Source: SFJ001 sp045118955 (GTDB taxonomy: Bacteria; Bacillota; Clostridia; Oscillospirales; Ruminococcaceae). From it: a DNA stretch of 5,127 bases. The notes below the pieces were generated by a model. That model did not search any database, was not told where the DNA came from, and worked only from the letters and a program-made list of their open reading frames with translations. The position numbers were made by a program, and so were the translations under genes. Location: positions 1 through 5,127 of the forward strand of contig JBGVKB010000109.1 of the NCBI GenBank assembly GCA_045118955.1. Direction: 5' to 3'. Of the stretch, positions 1 through 5,127 are shown one piece after another (position 1 is the stretch's first letter; each line of letters begins with the position of its first letter).

Positions 1-234
1 GGCATCGCATTCAGCGAGGTCCGCACAATTGAACTGTGCCAGAAACGCCAGCGGACGGGGGTTTATCTCATCATCGTCAAAGGTGGCTGTCTCAAAATAC
101 GGCCAGCGGAAGCCCTCCGGCACATCCGGCGCACCGCCAAAGCGTGCCGCGCCCGGTGTGTCGCAGGGCGCGCCGCCGATGTGCAGGCGGATCGCGCCGC
201 GTTCCATTTGTTTGAGCCGTTGCATGATCTCCAA
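1..234 (-). CDS. DUF1963 (YwqG-like) protein, N-terminal part, truncated by window edge
   Basis: The visible 78 residues open without a stop to the window edge, so the C-terminus is missing. The hallmarks of the DUF1963/YwqG family are present: a Gly-Gly-x-Pro-x-x-Pro segment with a following Trp-Pro (residues about 32-45, FGGAPDVPEGFRWP), then PLAFLAQFNCADL at about 61-73. The family is cytosolic and widespread in bacteria, but its biochemical role is not established, so none is assigned. I chose the TTG at 234 because AAGGAGG at 243-249 sits 8 nt upstream. The first ATG, at 225, would be 17 nt from that site. The gene follows the pseudouridine synthase by 52 nt on the same strand, with no clear promoter or terminator between them, so co-transcription is likely. 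The family call is from motif recognition only. Confidence 0.82.
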   Translation of the reverse strand, partial: MEIMQRLKQMERGAIRLHIGGAPCDTPGAARFGGAPDVPEGFRWPYFETATFDDDEINPRPLAFLAQFNCADLAECDA

Positions 235-242
235 TGCCGCTC

Positions 243-249
243 CCTCCTT
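243..249 (-). promoter_or_regulatory. Ribosome binding site selecting a TTG start
   Basis: On the minus strand this reads AAGGAGG, a full match to the Shine-Dalgarno core. Its 8-nt spacing to the TTG at 234 is optimal, while the downstream in-frame ATG at 225 is too far away. It therefore decides the start of the DUF1963 gene. Confidence 0.75.
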
Positions 250-286
250 GGTCCTATATGAACAATAAACGAGGGTATGGCGGGAA

Positions 287-1222
287 TTATTTCAAAGTGC
301 CGTCCAAAACCTGCCCGTAGTACCAAGGCTTCTCACAGTGAAGCACCTTGCCGCTCATCCCCGCCAAAACGGTGCCGCTCAGGTCGGGGAAGGTGAGCTG
401 GTAAGCGCACAGTGCCTGATACTTCAGCTTCAGCTCCCGGTTGGCGGCGTTGTTGCCGTACTTGCTGTCGCCCAGAATGGGGCAGCCGATGCTGGCCATG
501 TGGGCGCGGATCTGATGGGTGCGGCCGGTGACCAGCTCCACCTGCAGCAGCGCCATGCGGCCGCTCACCGCGATGGTCTTGTACTCGGTGCGCACCGGGC
601 GGGAGCCGGGGAGGTTCTTCTGCTCGATGTATACCATGCCCTTGTCGGCATCCTTGACCAGATACCCCTGCAGCACATCGGCCTCCGGCTTCGGGCGGCC
701 AAAGGTGACGCACAGGTACTGCTTGCGCACCCGATGTTCTTTGATCAGTTCTCCCATCAAGGTCTCTGCTTCGGGCGTTTTGGCCAGCACCACCAGACCG
801 CTGGTGCCGGTGTCCAGCCGGTGGCAGAGCTGAGGAGCCTGTCCCTTCTGGCCGTTCTGTGCCATGTAGAGCGCCACGCGGCTCTCCAGATTGTCCTCGT
901 CGCTGGGGCCCTGGGTGGGCAGACCGGCGGGCTTGTTGGCGATCAGGAGCTGATCGTCCTCGTACACGACCTGTGCGGGCGCGCGAGCGCCGGTCACTGT
1001 GCCCTTGCCGTCGGCACCGTCCAGCACTTCGTCCAGAATGAACAGACGGATCTCATCGCCGTTCTGCACCCGGGTGGACAGGGGCTGTTTTTTGCCGTTG
1101 AGTTTGATCTTATTTTCACGCAGTGCCTTGTTCAGGCGGCCGGTCCCCAGCGTGGGGAACTGATCCATCAGGTACTTGTCCAGACGGACGGGAACGAGGC
1201 AGCGCACTTTGATGATTCTCAT
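287..1222 (-). CDS. RluA-family 23S rRNA-type pseudouridine synthase
   Basis: This 311-residue cytosolic enzyme is predicted to isomerise uridine to pseudouridine in RNA, most likely 23S rRNA. An S4 RNA-binding domain covers about residues 13-60 (VRLDKYLMDQFP, then LNGK and NGDEI). The catalytic domain follows: an IANKPAGLPTQG segment near 94-105, then HRLDTGTSG at 134-142 with the catalytic aspartate D137, and GRTHQIRAHM at 233-242. The length fits the RluC/RluD type with an N-terminal S4 domain. Which uridines are modified cannot be read from sequence, so no gene symbol is given. The start ATG overlaps the stop of the upstream membrane-protein gene as ATGA (1219-1222), which suggests translational coupling. 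GGAG lies 8 nt upstream of the ATG, inside the end of that gene. It ends in TAA, 52 nt before the DUF1963 gene. Confidence 0.95.
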   Translation of the reverse strand: MRIIKVRCLVPVRLDKYLMDQFPTLGTGRLNKALRENKIKLNGKKQPLSTRVQNGDEIRLFILDEVLDGADGKGTVTGARAPAQVVYEDDQLLIANKPAGLPTQGPSDEDNLESRVALYMAQNGQKGQAPQLCHRLDTGTSGLVVLAKTPEAETLMGELIKEHRVRKQYLCVTFGRPKPEADVLQGYLVKDADKGMVYIEQKNLPGSRPVRTEYKTIAVSGRMALLQVELVTGRTHQIRAHMASIGCPILGDSKYGNNAANRELKLKYQALCAYQLTFPDLSGTVLAGMSGKVLHCEKPWYYGQVLDGTLK

Positions 1223-3189
1223 GAGATACTCTCCAATTCTTTGCCCTGCAGGATGCGGGCGTCCGGGATGTCAAGGGTGACCATCAGCCACCCGGCGTCC
1301 TTGTCGTCCAGCTTGAGGATGGGGTATTCCTCGCCATCGGCGGCGAGGGCGGTCATGCCCTCCAGCCGGCGGCGGGTGAAGGCGCAGTCGGGGAAGAGCA
1401 AGGTCTGGTAGGGTTCCTCCCGCACCAGCACGCCCTTGTCCCAGATGCTGTCGGTGTAGTCGCTGATGCGCAGGGGGAAGCCTTCACCCTGCAGCCCGTA
1501 GACCACAGCGTCCGCGCCGACATAATCAAGACCGGGCGCGATGACGTACCAGCCGCCCTCCAGATATGCGCAGAAGGCGTCGGCCTGTAGTACCTCCGCA
1601 AATTGTAAAAACAGCGCTTCTTCGTGGATGAGGTAAAGGCAGTCGGCTTCTGCCCGGCCGCCCAGCAGCGCGTCGATGGTGGTACGGCGCTGCTCGGCCA
1701 ACGCCTCCTCATCCCAGCGGGCCGCAAAGGGGTCGTTGGTGGTCAGTCCGTGGTCGGCAGCCCAGAGTGCCAGATGGAGCGGCTCTTCCTGCAGCTCGTC
1801 CAGCGACACGATGTGGTCATAGCGCTCTGCCGCCTCGTCCCAGAAGGCACTGGTCAGCGGCGAGGGGTACTCGGTCTGATAACCGCGCATCTGGTTCCCG
1901 CGCTCGATCAGCGCCGGGGAGATGTCCCAGAGCTGCACAGCCACCAGCAGTGCCAGCGCGCCCAGCGCGGCCTTTTGGGGCTTCAGCCGCAGAACCGTCA
2001 CGATGCAGCAGGTGAAAATGAGGTAATACACCGGCCAGAACATCCGTCCGCCGGAGCGGAAGGTGGTGGCCAGCCGCACCAATGCATGGGGGAGGGGCAG
2101 GGTGAACAGGGTCGCACCGTTGGCGGTGACCACATGGCTGACTGCAAACACGGTCAGACACCCGCAGACCAGCAGCAGCGGCCAGTGGCGGCGCACCCAG
2201 CCGAGGCTCTCCTGCAAACGGCGCAGAGCGCAGACCGCAAGCAGCACACAGCCCAGCAGCATACCCAGTCCTAAGTAATTGAAGGCGTCGTAGTTGCCCC
2301 GCACCTGATTCTGTACCGGGAGGACACGGCTCCACACGGTGGTCCAGCGGCTGATGGGGTTCCAAAGGGCGTTCAGATTCATGCCGAAGTAGCCGAATTC
2401 CACCGTGCTGCCGCCCTCCGCGGAGCCGGTAAACAGGCCGAACAGCCAGCCCGCCGCTACTGTAGCCACCAAATTGCCCGCCAAAAAGCCCACAGGGCGG
2501 GCGGGCTTGCGGGTGTCCGCGATCACGCCCAGCACCAGCGCCGCGGTCAGCGCATAGGTCATGGGGATGAAATAGGGGTGCAGGGTGATGGTGAGGACGT
2601 TTATGGCGAAAAGCCCGGGCCAGCAGGCACGCTGTTCGCGGCGGCCGCGGACGTAATAGTACAATGCCGCCAAAATCAGGAACTGTGCCCCCAGCGAGGT
2701 ATGGCGGAAGGTGCGCTCCACCAGCACCGGGCTGAACACAAAGGGCAGGCAGCCCAGCGTCAGCGCAGGCAGTGAGCGGGTAAACAGCCCCAGAAGCAGC
2801 GCCGCAAACCCGCCCTGCAGCACAAAGCACGGAAAGGCATACAGACCGAAGTACTGAAATACGTCCGGGAGCAGCCCCTCAAACAGGCGAAACAGCGCGG
2901 CAAACAGGGGAATGGAGTCGGTGAACGCGACGCTCAGTCCCTGCGGCCAGTTGATGTGCTCCGCCGTACAGAAGGGGACAGACAGGGCGCTCTCGCGGTA
3001 GAACAGCCAGCCGGTGTAGTGCTGGATGGCGTCCTTTTCCACAAAGCCGCCCCGCAGCCACAGGTCGTTGGTCACGTCCAGCGGGGCAAGCCCGAACAGG
3101 AGCAGGAACGCCGCCCCGCCGAGCAGACAGCCCAACAGGAACTGCCGGCGCGGGGAGAGCGGTTGGGTAAGCGGAGATGCCGATGACAA
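1219..3189 (-). CDS. Polytopic membrane protein, DUF6311 / GT-C glycosyltransferase-like
   Basis: The protein has 656 residues from the TTG at 3189. A short cytosolic N-terminus with an RR pair (residues about 14-15) precedes the first membrane helix (about 17-36). An extracytoplasmic loop follows with DAIQHYTGWLFYRES at about 53-67 and DSIPLFAALF at about 91-100. About nine further hydrophobic segments run to about residue 422. FRSGGRMFWP at about 377-386 is another distinctive motif. The last 225 or so residues are hydrophilic and presumably form a soluble domain. The acidic first loop after helix 1 and the multi-helix layout resemble GT-C transferases that use lipid-linked sugars. I recognise the pattern as DUF6311, whose activity is not established, so a role in cell-envelope glycan or polymer transfer is inference only. 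The in-frame TTG at 3219 was rejected because it lies in the tail of the tRNA terminator; GGGAGG at 3197-3202 supports 3189. The stop overlaps the pseudouridine synthase start. Confidence 0.85.
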   Translation of the reverse strand: MSSASPLTQPLSPRRQFLLGCLLGGAAFLLLFGLAPLDVTNDLWLRGGFVEKDAIQHYTGWLFYRESALSVPFCTAEHINWPQGLSVAFTDSIPLFAALFRLFEGLLPDVFQYFGLYAFPCFVLQGGFAALLLGLFTRSLPALTLGCLPFVFSPVLVERTFRHTSLGAQFLILAALYYYVRGRREQRACWPGLFAINVLTITLHPYFIPMTYALTAALVLGVIADTRKPARPVGFLAGNLVATVAAGWLFGLFTGSAEGGSTVEFGYFGMNLNALWNPISRWTTVWSRVLPVQNQVRGNYDAFNYLGLGMLLGCVLLAVCALRRLQESLGWVRRHWPLLLVCGCLTVFAVSHVVTANGATLFTLPLPHALVRLATTFRSGGRMFWPVYYLIFTCCIVTVLRLKPQKAALGALALLVAVQLWDISPALIERGNQMRGYQTEYPSPLTSAFWDEAAERYDHIVSLDELQEEPLHLALWAADHGLTTNDPFAARWDEEALAEQRRTTIDALLGGRAEADCLYLIHEEALFLQFAEVLQADAFCAYLEGGWYVIAPGLDYVGADAVVYGLQGEGFPLRISDYTDSIWDKGVLVREEPYQTLLFPDCAFTRRRLEGMTALAADGEEYPILKLDDKDAGWLMVTLDIPDARILQGKELESIS

Positions 3190-3196
3190 GGCGATC

Positions 3197-3202
3197 CCTC
3201 CC
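3197..3202 (-). promoter_or_regulatory. Ribosome binding site selecting the TTG start of the membrane protein
   Basis: The minus strand reads AAGGGAGGG here (3196-3204), a good Shine-Dalgarno match, followed 7 nt later by the TTG at 3189. The alternative in-frame TTG at 3219 lies upstream of this site, within the U-rich tail of the preceding terminator, and has no site of its own. Confidence 0.75.
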
Positions 3203-3210
3203 TTCAAGAT

Positions 3211-3257
3211 GTAAAACAAAAGAGCGGGGCAGGGCTTATCGGGCCCGCCCCGCTCTT
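3211..3257 (-). terminator. Intrinsic terminator after tRNA-Leu
   Basis: The arms at 3220-3230 and 3247-3257 are perfectly complementary over 11 bp (AAGAGCGGGGC with GCCCCGCTCTT). A further GGGC/GCCC pairing inside is separated by one bulged base. On the minus strand the hairpin is followed directly by a U-rich run (TTTTGTTTT). It begins 6 nt after the tRNA CCA end. There is no matching T-run on the plus-strand side, so it works only for leftward transcription. Confidence 0.92.
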
Positions 3258-3263
3258 ACCAAA

Positions 3264-3350
3264 TGGTGCCGCTGACCGGGATCGAACCGGTATGCTGTCG
3301 CCAGCGAGGGATTTTAAGTCCCTTGCGTCTGCCAATTCCGCCACAGCGGC
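3264..3350 (-). tRNA. tRNA-Leu (anticodon UAA), CCA encoded
   Basis: The gene is 87 nt including an encoded 3' CCA. The acceptor stem GCCGCTG (3344-3350) pairs with CAGCGGC (3268-3274), with A as the discriminator base. The anticodon stem AGGGA/TCCCT encloses the loop CTTAAAA, giving anticodon TAA, which reads UUA and probably UUG leucine codons. A long variable arm (GCTG/CAGC stem) marks it as class II, and the T arm ACCGG-TTCGATC-CCGGT is intact. It has its own strong promoter and terminator. The 3' end of recR is 94 nt upstream, and the membrane-protein gene begins 74 nt downstream. Confidence 0.98.
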
Positions 3351-3358
3351 TCAGAACC

Positions 3359-3386
3359 TGCAGACCGACCGCAGCGGCGGTCTGCA
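3359..3386 (-). other. Stable hairpin in the 5' leader of the pre-tRNA
   Basis: TGCAGACCG and CGGTCTGCA (arms 3359-3367 and 3378-3386) form a perfect 9-bp stem around a 10-nt loop. A competing GACCGC/GCGGTC stem inside it could form instead. It lies between the predicted transcription start (about 3391) and the mature tRNA 5' end, leaving 8 nt before the tRNA. No U-run follows, so it is not an intrinsic terminator for recR. It may protect or shape the leader before RNase P cleavage; that role is inference. Confidence 0.6.
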
Positions 3387-3397
3387 AGGCTATTGCA

Positions 3398-3426
3398 ATC
3401 ATACAATATGAAGCCGAAAAAGTCAA
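3398..3426 (-). promoter_or_regulatory. Sigma-A/sigma-70-type promoter for tRNA-Leu
   Basis: On the minus strand a -35 box TTGACT (3421-3426) and a -10 box TATGAT (3398-3403) are separated by exactly 17 bp. Each box matches five of six consensus bases. The predicted start is near 3391, about 40 nt before the mature tRNA. It lies in the AT-richer gap after recR, and the -35 begins about 19 nt past the recR stop. Confidence 0.85.
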
Positions 3427-3444
3427 CGACAGAGGCCGTTTGCG

Positions 3445-4044
3445 TCACAGCTCGTCGCGCCCGGTAAACGCGCGGAACAGGGTCGTTTCGTCGGCGTACT
3501 CAAGGCTCGAACCCACCGGCAGGCCGTAGGCGAGGCGGGAGACCCGCACCCCCAGCGGCTTGATGAGCTTGGCCAGATACATGGCGGTCGCTTCGCCCTC
3601 CACCGTGGGGTTGGTGGCCATGATGACCTCCTGCACCGTGCCGTCCGTCAGACGAGACAGCAGCTCCTTGACGCAGAGCTGATCGGCGGTCACACCGTCC
3701 ATAGGGGAGATCAGGCCGTGCAGCACATGGTACATACCGTTGTACTCGCGAGTGCGCTCGAAGGAGACGATGTCCCGGGGGCTTTCCACCACGCAGATCA
3801 TGGAGCGGTCGCGTTTGGGAGAGCTGCACACCTTGCAGGTGTCCTGCTCGGTGTAGTTCATGCAGATGCGGCACCGATGCAGACGGGTGTGGGCGTCCTG
3901 AATGGCCTTGGCCAGTTCCATGGCCTGAGCCGGCTGCATACTGAGCACCTGATAGGCCATGCGGGTCGCACCCTTTCGGCCCACGCCGGGGAACTGATTG
4001 AACTGTTCGATCAGCCGTTCCAGCGGTTCAGCGTTGTTGCCCAT
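3445..4044 (-). CDS. recR: Recombination mediator protein RecR
   Basis: The 199-residue length is normal for RecR. With RecO, and RecF in some settings, RecR helps load RecA on SSB-coated single-stranded DNA during gap repair. The helix-hairpin-helix segment FPGVGRKGATRMAYQVL is at 18-34. A zinc-binding four-cysteine motif uses C58, C61, C70 and C73. A Toprim domain follows, with VVESPRD at 85-91 and the conserved ATNPTVEGEATAMYL stretch at 143-157. The C-terminus carries the typical RLAYGLPVGSSLEYAD segment at 170-185. The ATG has GGAGG (4051-4055) 6 nt upstream, and the gene follows ybaB with only 15 nt between them. No convincing terminator follows, so transcripts may continue into the tRNA unit. 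Confidence 0.98.
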   Translation of the reverse strand: MGNNAEPLERLIEQFNQFPGVGRKGATRMAYQVLSMQPAQAMELAKAIQDAHTRLHRCRICMNYTEQDTCKVCSSPKRDRSMICVVESPRDIVSFERTREYNGMYHVLHGLISPMDGVTADQLCVKELLSRLTDGTVQEVIMATNPTVEGEATAMYLAKLIKPLGVRVSRLAYGLPVGSSLEYADETTLFRAFTGRDEL

Positions 4045-4059
4045 GCGGTCCCTCCAGAC

Positions 4060-4398
4060 TTACAGGCCGGGGATGTTCATACCGCCGGTCAGCTTGCCCA
4101 TCTGAGCAGTGGCGTCCTCATCCACGGCGCGCACGGCATCGTTCACAGCGGCGGCGATCAGATCCTCCAGCATCTCGATGTCCTCAGGATCCACCACGTC
4201 GGGGTTGATCTTGATGGCGGTGATCTGATGCTTGCCGGTCATGGTGACCTGCACCATACCGCCGCTGGCGGTGCCCTGGTACTCGGTAGCCTCCAGCTCG
4301 GCCTGCTTGGCCTTCATCTCCTCCTGCATCTTCTGGGCCTGACGCATCAGCGCGTTCACGTCGGGGCGGCCGTAACCCTGAGGCATTCTTGCTTTCAT
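4060..4398 (-). CDS. ybaB: YbaB/EbfC family nucleoid-associated protein
   Basis: This small cytosolic DNA-binding protein (112 residues from the ATG at 4398) belongs to a dimeric family that coats DNA and is usually encoded between dnaX and recR, as here. Visible features are the N-terminal helix rich in Gln, Met, Lys and Glu (MRQAQKMQEEMKAKQAELEA), the central strand segment ASGGMVQVTMTGKHQITAIKI, the conserved NPDVVDPEDIEMLEDLI stretch, and a C-terminal tail ending in GGMNIPGL. The more upstream in-frame TTG at 4413 was rejected because it overlaps the Shine-Dalgarno site itself: GGAGG at 4407-4411 lies 8 nt from the ATG at 4398. It is 15 nt from recR and 75 nt from dnaX. The precise role of the family is still only partly understood. 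Confidence 0.96.
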   Translation of the reverse strand: MKARMPQGYGRPDVNALMRQAQKMQEEMKAKQAELEATEYQGTASGGMVQVTMTGKHQITAIKINPDVVDPEDIEMLEDLIAAAVNDAVRAVDEDATAQMGKLTGGMNIPGL

Positions 4399-4438
4399 AG
4401 TTGGTTCCTCCAAACAATGTATTTGTGTTGTTTTTATA

Positions 4439-4467
4439 TCTGTAAAGCGAATCTACTTTTCAGTCAA
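4439..4467 (-). promoter_or_regulatory. Possible internal promoter before ybaB-recR
   Basis: In the AT-rich 75-nt gap after dnaX, the minus strand carries a -35-like TTGACT (4462-4467), then 17 bp, then TACAGA (4439-4444). The -35 matches five of six consensus bases but the -10 only three. An adjacent TATAAA (4433-4438) matches better but is 23 bp from the -35. The site could give ybaB-recR some expression independent of dnaX, but it is weak evidence. Confidence 0.35.
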
Positions 4468-4473
4468 AACGCC

Positions 4474-5127
4474 TTATTTCTTGTCCTCGATGACCACTTC
4501 CACGCCCATGTCCTGCAGCTTTTGGAAGGTATCCTCCAAGCTGACCGAGGCAGGAGTGGCCTTCTTGGGCGGCGTATAGGGGCCGATGGGGCTGCGCACG
4601 CCGGTCTCCTTCTCGATGATGTCCTTGATGAGCTTCTGGGTGTCCTTGTTGGCACGCAGGAAATCCCGGAACACATCGCCGCCATCGATCAGAATGTATT
4701 TGCCGTCGTAATACGCCTTGCTGGTGCGCAGGTAGGGGAGAATGGCGTGTTCGCCCTTCATCCGGTCGCTGTTCAGCAGGATCTCGACCACCTCGGGCCA
4801 CTTTTTGTAGGGGATCGGCCCCTTGCTCAGATCCAGTGGCTCGCCCTCCGCGCCGGGGAGCTTCATCAGAGGGGCGGCATCCTCCTTCGATACGGATGCC
4901 GCGCTCGGCTTTGGCTTGGCGGGCGATTCCGGTTGGGCGATGTACGCCTCGGGCACCTCGATGTCCCACGGGGGGAGCTCCTCCTCCTGCACCGGGAACG
5001 GCTGGGGTTCTGGCTCGGGCTGGGGTTCGGGTGCCTTCGGCGCCCAGTTGGACGCGACCGGGGCTTGTACGGCCGGTGCGCTGACAAAGGGCGTCTGTGC
5101 CGCCTGCGGGGCGGGGGATGCGACCGG
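4474..5127 (-). CDS. dnaX: DNA polymerase III subunit tau/gamma (DnaX), C-terminal part, truncated by window edge
   Basis: The reading frame is open to the window edge, giving 217 C-terminal residues. The AAA+ ATPase and clamp-loader collar domains lie outside the window. The first 100 or so visible residues form a Pro/Ala/Glu-rich flexible linker, including a PEPQPEPEPQP run and an acidic-aromatic ELPPWD patch (about 50-55). A folded region starts at about residue 104 with IPYKKWPEVVEILL and continues through LPYLRTSKAYYDGKYILI to about 180. This fits the C-terminal domain of long tau-type DnaX proteins. A short second linker and a final helix-strand piece (LEDTFQKLQDMGVEVVIE) close the protein. 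The call rests partly on the strong neighbour evidence of ybaB and recR directly downstream. In the holoenzyme, tau loads the clamp and tethers the polymerase. The GTG at 4992 is an internal valine codon, not a start. Confidence 0.88.
   Translation of the reverse strand, partial: PVASPAPQAAQTPFVSAPAVQAPVASNWAPKAPEPQPEPEPQPFPVQEEELPPWDIEVPEAYIAQPESPAKPKPSAASVSKEDAAPLMKLPGAEGEPLDLSKGPIPYKKWPEVVEILLNSDRMKGEHAILPYLRTSKAYYDGKYILIDGGDVFRDFLRANKDTQKLIKDIIEKETGVRSPIGPYTPPKKATPASVSLEDTFQKLQDMGVEVVIEDKK

Noticed and set aside
338..1411. A 357-codon open frame on the plus strand opposite the pseudouridine synthase and the end of the membrane gene
   Set aside because: It is antisense to a well-supported gene with intact catalytic motifs, spans a gene boundary, and its translation shows no recognisable domain. 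Long antisense frames are common in GC-rich coding DNA.
2476..2502. Inverted repeat GCCCGCC/GGCGGGC
   Set aside because: It is inside the coding sequence of the membrane protein, has no U-run, and short GC-only palindromes are expected at this base composition.
3190..3219. Upstream TTG at 3219 as start of the membrane protein, adding ten residues
   Set aside because: The codon lies in the U-run of the tRNA terminator and has no ribosome binding site, whereas the TTG at 3189 has GGGAGG 7 nt upstream.
3421..3444. Possible recR terminator (AACG/CGTT stem followed by a T-run)
   Set aside because: The stem is only 4 bp with an 8-nt loop, and the T-run belongs to the spacer of the tRNA promoter.
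4399..4413. Upstream TTG at 4413 as start of ybaB
   Set aside because: This TTG overlaps the GGAGG ribosome binding site that serves the ATG at 4398.
4801..4807. C-AAA-AAG heptamer in dnaX as a programmed -1 frameshift site making a short gamma form
   Set aside because: It lies deep in the C-terminal domain, not before it, and the -1 frame stays open to 4460. Slippage would therefore give an equally long scrambled tail, not a short product.

Overview
The window is GC-rich (roughly 60% by eye), densely packed, and every supported gene lies on the minus strand, so transcription runs from high to low coordinates. The order dnaX-ybaB-recR, an encoded-CCA tRNA, strong GGAGG-type ribosome binding sites and frequent TTG starts point to a Gram-positive bacterium of the Firmicutes. 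The GC-rich coding style fits a gut Clostridia lineage such as Oscillospiraceae (Faecalibacterium/Gemmiger-like). The lineage is inferred from style and protein features; no search was run.

Reading in the direction of transcription: (1) 5127-4474 holds the C-terminal 217 residues of DnaX, the clamp-loader tau/gamma subunit, cut by the window edge. (2) 4398-4060 is the YbaB/EbfC nucleoid-associated protein. (3) 4044-3445 is RecR. Together these form the classical replication/recombination cluster, with a possible internal promoter before ybaB. (4) 3350-3264 is tRNA-Leu(UAA), with a near-consensus promoter at 3398-3426, a hairpin in its 5' leader and an intrinsic terminator at 3211-3257.

(5) 3189-1219 is a large polytopic membrane protein of the DUF6311 / GT-C glycosyltransferase-like type. 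(6) 1222-287 is an RluA-family pseudouridine synthase whose start overlaps the stop of the membrane gene (ATGA). (7) 234-1 is the N-terminal part of a DUF1963 (YwqG-like) protein cut by the other window edge.

Two genes, the membrane protein and the DUF1963 protein, appear to start at TTG codons chosen by well-placed Shine-Dalgarno sequences. A third start, that of ybaB, is also moved inward by its ribosome binding site. The downstream trio (membrane protein, pseudouridine synthase, DUF1963) has no visible promoter of its own. Its first start codon is only about 20-30 nt past the tRNA terminator, so readthrough from the tRNA/recR transcript is a plausible source of expression.

No gene-free stretch exceeds 300 bases, and there are no mobile elements, CRISPR arrays or phage genes. 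This is an ordinary housekeeping region. The points worth a second look are the expression architecture around the tRNA and the poorly understood membrane protein, not a new system.
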